A stretch of 26,282 nt of DNA from Cruorifilaria tuberocauda (taxonomy: Eukaryota; Nematoda; Chromadorea; Rhabditida; Onchocercidae). Position numbers and translations under genes: made by a program. The notes under the pieces were generated by a model that was not told where the DNA came from, searched no databases, and worked only from the letters and a program-made list of their open reading frames with translations. The stretch spans positions 1 through 26,282 of the forward strand of contig JABVXU010000679.1 of NCBI GenBank assembly GCA_013365365.1, in the 5' to 3' direction. Numbering within the stretch: position 1 is the stretch's first letter; each line of letters begins with the position of its first letter. Of this stretch, positions 1 through 13,500 are shown piece after piece.

Positions 1-216
1 TTATCAATGAAATAGTCTGTTCAACTATATTCAACTTTAAAAATGAGTAATTTCAAAAAGTTTAATTCAATCAAATTTACCTTACCATTAGACATACTTT
101 CCATTTACTTAAATAACTATCATGATCATATTATATTTGGTAAATTATCAATGAAATAGTCTGTTCAACTATATTCAACTTTAAAAACGAGTAATTTCAA
201 AAAGTTTAATTCAATC
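1..216. repeat. 72-bp direct repeat, two copies
   Basis: Copy 1 at 1-72 and copy 2 at 145-216 are identical apart from one T/C difference (position 44 versus 188). They are 144 bases apart. The array may continue left of the window, since copy 1 starts exactly at the edge. No coding potential. Confidence 0.9.
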
Positions 217-1050
217 TTCCAAACATTCAAATAAAATAGGAAATCAGAAATAGTACACCTGTCTTTCTGGTACTGTCATCGAAAATATTCAAATTTCGGT
301 GAGTCGTTGAGAAAAGAAAAAAAAAATGACACACCTTTTAATCAATAATAATTAAAATAATTAATAAAAAATATAGAGGCAGTGTAATAGTAGTAGTATA
401 GAGAGTGGGTAAATAAGAGATAGAACAAGTGAAAGAGGAAAATTGGAAGGAATGAATAATTTGTAAATAAAAAAATCAAAAGGAATTCATTCATATGAAA
501 TTAAATTGGAAATTGAATTAATTCTTCATTCGAAGAATTAATATTAAAAAAATTCAAAAATTTTAATGATTTAAAATTTGTTGTAGAAATTTTATTTGTT
601 CAAAATTCAAAAAAAAATTTTTTTTTTGCAAAAACAAATTATAGTGAAGAAGAAAAGTAGAAATTTGCATGATTGCAATACAAATTAAAGTAAATTACTT
701 TTGGAACAAAAAAGGAAAAGATTAAAAATTATTATCATTTCATATTTGATATGTAATTCTTTAATCAAAAGCAATATCCAGGTTGTAAGCTTAAGTGATA
801 ATTTGATTTTAAACTAATTATTACTGTCTAAAAAAATCAATTTTAATATCTTTTACAATTGCTTAATTTTAGAAAAAAGAATTTGGAAAAGATTTTAGCT
901 TCAGCTTAGTTTTAGTAGAATTTCAGCATTCCTCTAAATGATAAGTAATTTTCTTTGATATTATCAAGTTTAAGTAAATAATTGATAACAGTGATAATAT
1001 AATAACATTTTGCATGACATAATAATATACATCAAAGGCTACTTTTTAAG
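217..1050. other. A+T-rich 3' flank of the phosphatase gene
   Basis: About 830 bases of homopolymer-rich sequence with no convincing reading frame, RNA or mobile element on either strand. The distal part of the 3' UTR may reach into it. Confidence 0.6.
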
Positions 1051-1056
1051 TTTATT
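1051..1056 (-). terminator. Candidate polyadenylation signal AATAAA
   Basis: On the minus strand AATAAA lies about 225 bases after the TAA stop, a usual 3' UTR length for an invertebrate gene. In DNA this A+T-rich such hexamers arise by chance, so the call is weak. Confidence 0.25.
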
Positions 1057-1279
1057 TTTTTTTTAAATAGCACAAAAAAAACGACGAAAAACCCGTATTG
1101 TGTTTGAGAAAACAAAAAAAAAAGGAAATGAATAAATGGAAATTAATAATTAATTAAAAGAAATGCAATTTAATTTCATTCAAACAAAAAGATAAATAAG
1201 CTAAAATTTCATTTACGGCATGCAATATTACGTAAGAGAAAAAAAAATGAGTAATTGAAAACAGTTATCATTTAATACT

Positions 1280-1546
1280 TTAAGACATTTGATATGGATT
1301 ATCATAAGTTGCTAGAAATTCAAGCGCAGCTTGATAACAGAAGTGATATTGATCTTTATCCTGAACCATATTTTGTCGTTCGGTTCGAAGTAATTTCACC
1401 GTAGTAAATACGTCAATTACGTGTTCTAGCTTCATCCGATCAATGATTACACTAAGCGCAATAAAGACACCTGTACGTCCAGCACCTGTTGAACAATGCA
1501 CCGTAATTGGACCATCTACACCAAATTGTGTTTTTGTCCGATGTAC
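1280..1546 (-). CDS. ptp-3: Exon 21: D2 signature and C-terminus
   Basis: Eighty-eight codons and a TAA stop. [19 protein letters not shown] leads into [16 protein letters not shown], a C-x5-R loop with Ala to Thr and Val to Ala changes from the standard HCSAGVGRTG. It ends [17 protein letters not shown] then NPYQMS, longer by a few residues than the LAR end GSFDHYAT. The acceptor is TTTGAG|GTACAT; the frame is fixed by the family motif. Confidence 0.97.
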   Translation of the reverse strand, partial: VHRTKTQFGVDGPITVHCSTGAGRTGVFIALSVIIDRMKLEHVIDVFTTVKLLRTERQNMVQDKDQYHFCYQAALEFLATYDNPYQMS

Positions 1547-4500
1547 CTCAAATTTTACGTAAATTAAAATAATCATTCATTTTTCATAATGAAAATTATA
1601 TTTGCTGAACAAATAAGATAGCATTATCATTCATTTCATAATGAAAATTATATTTGCTGAACAAATAAGATCGCATTATTGTTCGTTTAACTTTTTGCTA
1701 TTTGCCAGAGAAAAATTAAAATAATCGTTCATTTCACCACGGAAATTATATTTGCTGAACAAATACCAATCGAATTATTATTCGTTTAATAATGGAGATC
1801 ACATTTGCTAGACAAATAAGATTGATTTAAACATCTATTCGTCCAATAAAAGTCTATCCTATAGTTGTCAGACAAATAAAAACGCTTTATTAATTATTAT
1901 TTATTTAATAATAGAAGTGTTATTTGTTAGAAAAAAAAGATACATTTTTAGAATGAGAAAGAAACGAAAACAAAAGAGTTATTTACACAATAACAAAGAG
2001 TTATTTACATTAAATTACAATAACGAAAAAAAAAAATCAATTTCTTGATAATTTTTACTGATAAAACTTGCAAAAACATACTTGATGAATGAAATCGATG
2101 AATAGCTCAGCAGATTTCGGTGGACAATGATCAGGCCATTCAACATATTGAAATTGCCTTAGTGTTTTTGTTTGACCAGACTAAAATTTCATTCATTTAA
2201 ATAATACTAATTCACACAAATAAATTATCAAATAATTCTTTAAACCATCAGGTAATTAATACTATCAGATAATTAATATCATCAAGTAATTAATACTAAT
2301 GAGATAAAAAAGGTAAAGATTTTAGTGCAACTTGAAGTAAATATAAAATTCCAGTATTAGAAATTATAGAAAAATGACAAAAAAAAAAGCATTTTATCTA
2401 AATTCATTTAATTAAATTAACAAAATAAAAATTTATAAAAAAAAATTATGTAAATTTAAAAATTGAAAATAATTTTGATAATTATTTCAGGTACATCAAT
2501 CATACCTCAGTATCAGTAATCCTAAATTCACGTAATACATACTGCGACATATTATATTCAGCAATCGGTTCCAATACCAAATATCCAAATTGTGCACCTA
2601 ATTCACTTGGCCAATATTCATAACATTTCTCCTGTATGGTGCGAAAAAATTTTAAACAATTTTAAAACAAATTTAAAAATTTAAAACAATTTATTACTTA
2701 TTTCATTAATCATTATATTACTACTACTATTACCTATTACTATTACTATTATTATTATTACTATTACTTATTATTATATTATTATTGCTTACTGTTAATA
2801 TCATTATTGTAATTTTTATTATTTTTATTATCACTATATTATCAATTATATTAAATTGTTAGTTATGCTTACTTGCATTTATAATTATTAAGTTATTTTA
2901 TGATTATAAACATTTTCACAATAAATTATTACGACTATTCATATTCATAATTAATATAAACATAATATAAATGAAGAGGAAAATAATTAATTAAAAAACT
3001 TAATTTAAAAGATTAAAAAAAATAATTAATAAAAATTAATAATTAATAAAAATAATTAATTAAAAAATAATTACTACAATTATTTCGAGAAAAAAGGAAA
3101 AAATTCATACATCATTTAAAATTTAATTTTAAAACTTAAAAGCTAATTTTTCCATTTACGAATATTTATATTAAATTGAAATTTATTAAAACAAAAAGCT
3201 AACCCTACAACTTTCCACAGTACGAACAAGCATTACAATAATCGACGATTCATGTTCCCAAATCATTCGCCAAAAATCGTTTACTGTATGAGGCATTGGG
3301 CCTTGTGTTGCAATGTAAGCACCACGTTGCCTAAAAATTGCACTGATAATATCAATCATATCAAATCAGTAAGATGGAAATTAGGAATTAGTAATTGAGG
3401 TGATATAAAATAGAAGAAAAACTATTTGAGAAGTATAATATAATATTGATAATTGAAAAAGTAATGGAAAATATAAAATACAATAATTAATAGTTGAGAA
3501 AATACAAGAAAAAAGTTAAGGTATCGGATAATTACAATAATCAATAACTTACAGTTTGATAAGAAAATAGATAATCTGGAAATTACAATAATTAATAAAG
3601 TTATCCGCAAATTATAATAATTAATAAAGTTATCCGGAAATTACGATGATTAATAAAGTTATCCGGAAATTACAGTAATTAATAAACGAGAAAGAATGTA
3701 AAATAAAATAAACTAGTTATTATGAACAATTAAAATATTTAAGGAGTACAATTAATTAGTAAATAAAAATGTGCAAAATAAAAAAAAATGTCTGAAAACT
3801 GAAGGATATGCAAACTATCTGAGGAACATGAAATGAAAAACCATAAGAAAAAGTAATTAAAGTAATAGAGCAATTAAAAAGTATTTGAAATAATAGTTGA
3901 AGTATTATTAAAAGTTTAATCAAAAAGAAATGAAAAATGAATATACCTGTAACCATCAATCCAGGAAGCATTGATATAATCGGATCCTTCCTCACCCGGA
4001 ATTGGACGTAAAATGACACGTGATGAATCATAAGGTACCATATTGATTAAACGATTTTTAGGTCGATTTACTGATAGATTTGCAATGCTACATCGAGAAT
4101 TTGACATTTTCATTGTTGCCAAATGCTGCAAAATTAAATGAAAAATTTTTCATTTTTAAATTTTTTTTATAAATTTCATTTTTTTAAATTTGAATTTAAA
4201 TTTTGAAATTAAATAAAAATTATAATTCATAAGTTAATTTAATTAATTAAACATCATTGCGATTGAGCTTACCTATTACGTGATAATATAATTTATTAAT
4301 GATTTATCTCTTGTATGTCTGTATGATTTATATTAACTTTATCTTTTGTGTGTTTACATAATCATTATTTTTTATATTATCATTATCATTCACTTCATCT
4401 TATCATTTATCACCAATAAATGGAGTATTATCACCCAGAAGAAAGAAAATCCAGTCACCAAGAAAAGGACGGAATCTCATTAACTAATTAAATAAAGCTT

Positions 4501-7500
4501 ATCAACCAACTATCACATCAATTCTCGCATTCGAACTTTGAAACTTTTTCTTCAATTATCAGCAATCAGGAAGAGAAATCTTTCAACATTATCGTTATAA
4601 CTATCACATTATCAAGAATCTTTTGCAAAAAATTAAAATTTATAATTATCATAATCATAATCAGAAGTTTATAATTATAACAATTATCATTGTCATATTA
4701 TCAAAAATTATCCACAAAACAGCAATCTGTCTCTCTCTCTCTCTCTCTCTCTACTTAGTTTGAAAAACTTCCAATACTATTTGGTTGAAATTAAAATTAC
4801 ACGCAAAAATTAAAATAAAAGAAGAACTAATATAAAGAAGAATTTTATAATATTACCCTAAATTCAAGTTCCATAGCTGAGACTTGATCAATCGGTTGCA
4901 TTTGCATTAAAGCCTGTACATGAGTGTACAATTTGCTAGCCGGTACTTCTGTTGAACCGGATTGTACCGCATCCAGTACAGCATCATGAATGAAAATATA
5001 CTGATCATCTGTCTGAAAATTTTCCGGAATTCAATAAAAAAAACACAATATTACTATAAATTCAAGTTTCATAATCGAAATTTAAACAATCATGTTTGCA
5101 TTTGCATTAAAGCCTATACCATTGAAGTGTACAAAAACAACTCCAAAATTTTTTTTTCAATAACTTTAATTTTTTTCCAAATTTAAGATTAAATTTTTAT
5201 CCTAACCTGAACCATATATGATCGTTGTGATCGTAATGCTATCACACAACCATAAATATCTACTGTATTTTCATACCGTAATCGTTCGAGCATACAATCA
5301 ATTACGATAAAGGCACCTGTTCGACCAATTCCAGCACTACAAAAGTTGCATATATAAGCTTTGATTAATTTATTAAAAGTAAATTTATCAAAAAAAAAAA
5401 GAAAAAGAGAAAAGTTCAGTTTGTTTCAGTAATCGTTAAGTTTAATTTTTTTACATTAAAATGAAGAGAAAGAAATTAAAATTTTTATTTTTCTAACTTT
5501 TTCATTTTAAGGAATCAATTCTTCAAAACTTACTTCTATTCATTATTTTACCAACGATAAAATTTACCTATTATTCTACTTATTATCTTATCAGAGAAAA
5601 ACTTCTATTTATTATCTCTGATATGTTATCAGAGATAGAACTTCTATTTATTATTACTTTATCAGAGACAGAACTTACTCTATTTATTATCTCATCAGAG
5701 ATTTGAAGAATTCAGCGTTCCACTTACAATTAAGCAAGAAAGAAATGATAGGAAAAGAAAAGTGAAAATAATACTATCATTTCTATCAAATCAAAAAAAG
5801 GTAAAAGAAGATAGATAAAATTCAATTTGTCTCCAAATTTGAATTTAAAAAAAATCAAAAAAAACTTTTTAACCTGCAATGTGATATGATTGGACCAGCA
5901 TCTGGTCGATTCAAAGTTTTCACCCTCTTCAGGAACATTAGGAAAGGTGTCGGATGATCCGGAACACCATGATCCGGCCATGCTGTATACTGCAAATGTC
6001 GTATCTCCCGTATTTTACTCCCACCTCGATGTTGTAATCGCAATGTACGAATGGTATAGTGTGCTAGCTCTAATGTATCCAATAATGTTACCTAAAATAT
6101 CTTTATTTTCAATTTCTTATTTATCATAATTTTAAAATTTTATCCAAAATTTTCCCTTTCATTTATTTCAAAAACAAAAAAAAAATATTATAGCTCAAAA
6201 AATATAAATTAAATTATAATTCATATCAGAATATATCAAAACTTATCAATAATAACTGTCAATTTAAGTAAAAATTACATTACAAAAATCTTCATCTTAA
6301 TAAATTTTTCCTAACTAAATTAACTAAGTATTTGAATAATCTTAATAATACGTAATATAAATATGATTTATGATTACTTCGTAAAATTAAAAGTTAATCA
6401 ATTAGTTTTTCTCACCTGAATATGACCATAATGAGATGAGCCACGAGTAGGCCAATACTGGTTACATTTTATTCGAGATCGTTCTTCCAATTTTGTCAAC
6501 ATCACTATTGTAACCGTATTCTCCTCCCAAACCATTCGCCAAAAATCCGCAAATGTTTCCGGTAGCGGTCCTTGCGTTGCAATGTATGCTTTTGGCTTAA
6601 AAATTAACTTGTATAATTTATTTATTGTAATTAAATCAATATTTGAAATATAATTTTAATTACAGAAATATAAAATAATTAAATTCTTTAAAAGTAAATC
6701 AAATTAAAATACTATTTATTAAATAGTGTATACGGAAGAAAATAAAAATTATAATCAATAAATCAATATTATATACATGAATATATTAAGTATGATCAAT
6801 ACATGATCAAATATTAATATATGATTGATCACAATGATATACAATATGTCATTTGTCTTTCTAAAAGATGACATCTCAATTTTACTTTTCTTCATTTCTT
6901 AATTTTGAATTAATATTAGTTTTCTAGATTCTAGATAGTTTTCTGGAATTTTCTAGATAACATGATATCTGATAATTAAAGTATAAAGTATGTATGTTAA
7001 TTAATCGATTAGAAAAATTTACCTTTTCATAGCCATCAATATAATTCGCATTAATATAATCGCTACCATCAATATTATCAATGGTACTAAGGATAACACG
7101 TGAATGATCATAAGCAATCACATTTGCATATCGATTTTTCATTTTATTTACTGGTCGACTTGAATTCTCCCAGGTAAAATGTTGACCTGTTTCGATACTT
7201 TCATATTCCTATAAAATTTTTTCATAATAGTCAACTGGAAAAACTTTTTAAAATTGTTAAATTATCAATCAATTTAATGAATAAATCAATTAATTTAATT
7301 ATTAATTAATTATCGCTGCAAAAAATGACGATATTAAATTTAATTTAAAATTTATTTAAGAATCATTTCTGCTAATTTTCAACATGCGATAAATATTTTG
7401 TTTAATTTTGAATGGATTAAAATTTTTAAAAAATCGAATTTGTAAATTTGAAAAATCAATAAATTAAAATAATACACAAAATAAAACTAATTTTAATACC

Positions 7501-10500
7501 TGTGAGAATAAAGCATTATTATTCATTTTTAATTTATCAATATGCGCAGCAAGTTCAGAGATCGGAATTGGTAGATGGGTCAACGAATGACCTCCAACAG
7601 CTCCACCACTTGATGGTAATATTGACATCGGTACAGGTAAAGCATTGTATGTTCCACCGATCATGTGACTTTGATGTAATGGATACATATCCATTCCTGA
7701 ATCCATTGTACAACCACCATTTCCATTCATCTAAAAAATTTTAATTTCAATTGGAATTTTAAGAAGTCAAAAAAAAAATAATTTGAAAACATTTTTTCCT
7801 CATCTCTCTCTCTCTCTCTCTCTCTCTTTGTATCCTTCTTTCCACATCTTTCGAGAAAAGAAAATAATTTCATTGAAAATAGTAAATCGGAAATAATCGA
7901 TTTTCAAACTAACAAATACCTGATCATACCAATTATATCTAATTTAATAAAAATACCTGATCATACGGATTAACAATATGACGTCCGTAAACGTCACCCG
8001 ATACAAGTAATTTCGATGTTTCACTTGGAATTGTATTGTTAGCTAAAGCAATCTTTGAAATTGAACCATGACGAGGAGTTTTATGACGATTATTACGACG
8101 ATTACAACGAAGCCACCTGAGAAAAAAAAACAAAGAAAATTGAAATAGTTTATTTAATATAATGGAATTAAAAAAATCGATTTAATTACTTAATACTATT
8201 TTAATTTATTCCAAACAAAATTACAAAAATATACCAAATGACAAGCATTCCAACAATTATTGCAATAATTAAAATTGCAATAAGCGGCGCAATTAGCCAT
8301 AAATTTGATGTTTTAGCATCACGGATATGTGTTACAACTTTGGTTGAAAATGGTTCACTAAGCATTGAATCCGAGTAACGTTTAGCTAATGGTTCTTGAA
8401 TTGGTGCACGAAATTCAAACTGAAAATTTCAAAAAAAAAAAATTACAGAAAAATAAAAAGTTACAAAATTTTAAGTAAAAAGAAAAATAATGAATAATTA
8501 ATAATCAAATAAATATGAATGATATAAAAGTAAAAAATGCAATGAGTTAGAAATGTTAAAAAAAAAAATCAATTTGTTAAAGTAAACGGAAAAATTAAAG
8601 TCTTTTTTTTTTTTTTAAAAGTTTTTGCTAAAATTAGAAATTTTTATTTTCCAAAATTTCCATTTATTCGATACGGAAATTAACCGGATGATTCGGATTT
8701 CTGGATAAGTCATCACGGGCAAATGCACGCATCATTAAACGATACTTCGTATTACTCTCTAACGGCCAATTATCATAACCATCATATATCTATAAAATAA
8801 TTTTAAAAATTATTGATTAAGTATTTTACTTTTAGAAAAATAAAAATAAATTAATTAAAAAAATTCTTTTAGAGGAAATTTTTTATATTAATTAAGTATT
8901 TATTGTTTTTATGTTAATTAAGTATTTGACGAAAAAAAAGAGATTAATTTAAATTTCTTCAGTGATACATTTTAGTATTATATTTCTCAAACAGAGAAAG
9001 AAAAAAAAACTCGAAAACTTAAATTTGAATTTGTTCACTTAGAAATGAACGGAATTTACTTACCTGTCCATCACCAAGTGTAAAAAGACGATTGTTACGT
9101 TGTATTTGTTGCATTTCACGTACCGGTATACCTGCTGCAATGTATGCACCTCGAAGAGCATGAGGTTCATGCAAATAGCGCCTACAATAATTTTTAAAAC
9201 AGACAATAGCGCCCATATAATAACATATTAAATAGATAATAGCGCCTATATAATATATTCAATAGACAATAGCGCCCATATAGTAACATATTAAATAGAT
9301 AATAGCGCCTATATAATAATATATTCAATAGACAATAGCGCCAATTTTATACTTGGAGAAAGTAAAAGAATTAATACAATAAATGAGAGAAATATGTATA
9401 ATTCAAAATATTTTGATAATTTAAATTGTTTTATAAATCCTTGGAATTAAATTCAAAAAACTGAATTACAAAAAAAAATCGCTAAAAATTAATTCATATT
9501 TGATTGTTGCGATAAATAAAACATTATCATAATAATAATGTATGAAGATTATAGATGATAAAATTTTAATTAATGATAATTAATTATGTATTTGATTACC
9601 AGAATAAATGATATTATTATTAAGTAAATTACAAATATTAATTTTGAGTACATTATTGCAATAAATGAAAAAAGAAATTATCGTAATAAAAATTTAATTT
9701 GATAATTACTTATTGAATTACTTAATTAAGTTACTCACTTTTTTAAAATACTTTTCGTATAAAATCATGAAAAAAAACATTGATTAATTTCGTTATTTAA
9801 TTATTAGATATTATTTAAAAAAAATAATAATTATTATAGAGATAAACCTTTTGTAATCACGTTCTCTGTTTGCTTTACGAACTTTTTTCGTTGTTTTCCC
9901 ATAATAATTCTTATTATGATTTGGACGTAGCATTGTTGTACTTTTTTGAAGTGCTGTTGAATCCAAATTCAGTACATCGTCCTGGAAATGATAAGCAATC
10001 AGTTGAATTTTTAGTTATTCAAATTTTTCTAATTCAATAACTCATTTTACGTTATTCATGATATACTATAAATTATAAAGCTATTTTAATTAATTATCGT
10101 TATTTCAATATATTTTACATCATATTTTATTAAGTAAAATTTTTATTTTAGAAAAATAAACTTATATGAATATAAGGTAAGTATTAATTATAAGCTAAAA
10201 CTATTAACTAAATAATGATACTCAATTATAATTAATAAAACTTCAAAAAAAAAATTATGATTGATAAATTAAATGAAATAAAATGAATCTTACTGATAAA
10301 GATCACTGCTTAATCTCAATACATTAAGCTATGTTTCGTTATTTACCTGAATAATTTCAGCTTAATTTATTTCAATTCATAACATGACATTTAAGTCATC
10401 GCAATAATATTGAAATTAGATTCATAGATTGACAGAATTCATGAAATAAAATTCGTATAAACTAACTTTTTGTTTTTTTTTTGGCTTCCAATTTTGGAAT

Positions 10501-13500
10501 TTTACAATAAGCTACATATAAAAGGAAAATTCAGGTAAAAAAAATGAAAATTTCGATAAAGAAAGTTTAAAGTATTAAAGGTGAGGAAGAGACCAAACCT
10601 ACGTAACCATGATAAATTTAACTTTAATTTAACTTAACTTTTAATAAAACTTTAATGCAATTTATGATTTTATTAAACATTATTCAACTAAGAAATGAAG
10701 TCATTAATGAAATTTTTTTTCTTTTGTATTTGTAAAATTCGAATCATATATGTCTTGTAAAATATCTCAGCAAATAACAAACTACCAGCTTTTCCTTCCT
10801 GAATCTTATCCAGGTAACTCTTAGCAAACATCAGCTCATGTGACTGTGAACAGATTAATTAAACATAGGAAGAAAAATGAAAATTTTACATTTTGAAGAG
10901 AAGAAATGGAGTAAATGAAATATTGATTACCTGAGTAAAATTTCCCGGTAAAACAATAAGCCAATAATGACTTATTGGTCCATATTCCTCACTGGCACAT
11001 TTTAAACGAATAAGTGCAGTAGTGGCATGATTTGAATTGATAAATTCCGGTACGTCAACAAATGGTGGACCGGTGGGATCCGTTCGAACAATCACTTCCT
11101 GTGGCCAATATTCCCTTCCGATTGGTGGTAATTCACGTACGCCAACGTGAAATGTATATTCCATATATGGTCGTAATGTTGTCCATCTAAAAAAAAATTT
11201 TTTTTTTAAATTTTTTCAATTAAATTAAATTAAATTTTTTTAAAACATTTCTCTTACTTTCTTTTTACTCTTACTTTCCATAATCTTTAATTTTCTTAAT
11301 AGTTTTAATTTCAATTTAATATTTTAATCTTAATTGGTAATAAATTTAATATCAATTTTTCACCTTTTTACTTGATAATACTTACTTACTTGATAACTTG
11401 TAATAATTTATTAACAACAAAAAAATTTAATCATTTTAATTCAAATCAATTTCAAATATATTTGAAATTTTAGTATTTGAAATTATATTTGAATATTTGA
11501 AATTTTAGTATCAATAATGATAACTTACAGGTATTCCCGCTGATGTCCATCAAGATCTTGTCGAAATCCCGGTGAAATCATTCCTTTTAGTTGTAAATTT
11601 TGATCTAAATAATCTTTTCGTCCTGTTTGATTAACGTAAAAACCGATCGGTTGTGAACCGGTATAATCCCATCGAAGCATCACCGAATTACTCGTCTTCC
11701 AGGCTATCATTAAATTTGATACCATATGTGTTGCTTGTAAATGATCAATTGTTATTGGTGGATCCGAACAGGTACCTTGTCTCTGTAAATTAAAATTTAA
11801 AAAAAAAGAAAGTTTATAACCAAGTTTTTTTTTTTTTCATTTTCAACAAAATATTCAAAGGGAACAAAAAAAAATCTTTTTTGTAAAAGAAAGTTAAATA
11901 TATTTCAATTATTAAATAGTGATATTAAACTTTTCAATCCTTTCATGTTTCCATCATTTTCCATTTAAAATTCAAAAAAAAAAAAGATTTAAATAAAATT
12001 TTTTAATAAAGCTAAATAAAAAAAAAAGTAAAGTAATAAAAATTGTAAACTGTGTTTTGGAATTTTTTATTTTCTGCAATATTAAAATTGAGAAGAAATT
12101 TTATAGATATGAGAAATAACTGTAATTTTCAATTTAATTTTGATTTAAATTTAAAATTAAAAATTAGATTTTAATTTTCCTATACTAACATTTTGCCGAA
12201 TAGCTAAAACACAAAATGCATATGGTTTGTGTGCTGTAAGCTGTGAGATATGCAAATGTCGAGCAGACGGATTCATAACCGTAATTGTTTTCCATCGTTC
12301 GTTATCACGTTGTCCGGAAACCGGTTCATGTATATACCGTATCACGAAACCATCAACATTTCGATTGCTCTCCAAATCCCACTGCACAACAGCTGATGTA
12401 TTTGAAGTTGCTTGAACTCGAACATTAGTTGGTGGATAGATTGTAGCTAAAGTTTCATTAAATTGATTTTAATTTTTAATTGTAAAAATTTAAAAATTGT
12501 TTAAAATTTTTTAAAAATCAAAGAAGTATAAAGTAAATTTTCAAAAGTATTTTTTCTTGAAATTTCAAAAATTTTTTAAATCGCATTAAATTTTATTCGT
12601 CGATAATATATTTTCTTTTTCATTTCTTTTTTTTTTCTATTTTCAAATTTATAAAATTTAAGTAAAAAATTCATTTTTATTTTTCCTAAATTTCATAAAT
12701 TACGATATTTGAATATAATTATTTAAATTTTTAATTAATTAATAATAATTTAGCAATTAATTTTACCATTACTGCTTTTGTTGTAATAACCTAAAAGTTG
12801 TCGTATTATTGCTCCAAAAATATTTTGCTGTTGGATGGCTTTTAATTTTCCCCGATACTTCATCATCATCATCAAGATTATCCGGTATCCGATATCCGGT
12901 TTTCCTTTACTTATTTTTCTTTCTTACATATTTTTTTTCCTCAAGATTATCCAGTAAGTTTTTCACAACAATTAATCTTTACTTATTGTTTTTTTTTTTC
13001 ATTATTAAATAAAATTAATTTAAACACACACATGCACACACGCACGCATGGAAAGGCACGCAAACGTATATTTTTACGTCATGTCTAAGTATACTTTACG
13101 TCACATATATGTATATTTTTACGTCATATCACCACGTTGTACTCTGATAAAATTAATCAGACTAATGCATTAAAATAGAAAAGCGAAAAAAAGTAAATCC
13201 AATAGGAATTAAATAAGTTTTCTCTCAATGCTCAAAGAAAAAATTCAATTTAACAAATTGAATTTAAAAGCTATGCAAATGGAAAAAGCAAAAATGTGAT
13301 AACTTAAAGAGAGAGTTATTTTTTTTTTTGGCTTTTTCCTATCAATCTTATCAATAAAATGTATATCATTTGGAATACTTGAATGATAACAAAATATTAA
13401 TATGAAAAATTCAAGGCATTATCACTAGTACAAGTTAAATATTAAAATAATATTTAATTTAACTTATACTAATTATAATTATTAAATAACCTAGTAGTAA

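Noticed and set aside
3422..4031. Minus-strand frames at 3422-3610 and 3756-4031
   Set aside because: Intronic or out of frame with exon 17, rich in Ile and Phe; the real exon frame at 3947-4125 has D2 motifs.
5890..6129. 79-codon plus-strand frame
   Set aside because: Exactly antisense to D1 exon 14, whose WPD and HC motifs are certain.
7502..7744. 80-codon plus-strand frame
   Set aside because: Antisense shadow of exon 11 with the LAR wedge.
12227..12415. 62-codon plus-strand frame
   Set aside because: Antisense shadow of the FNIII exon 3.
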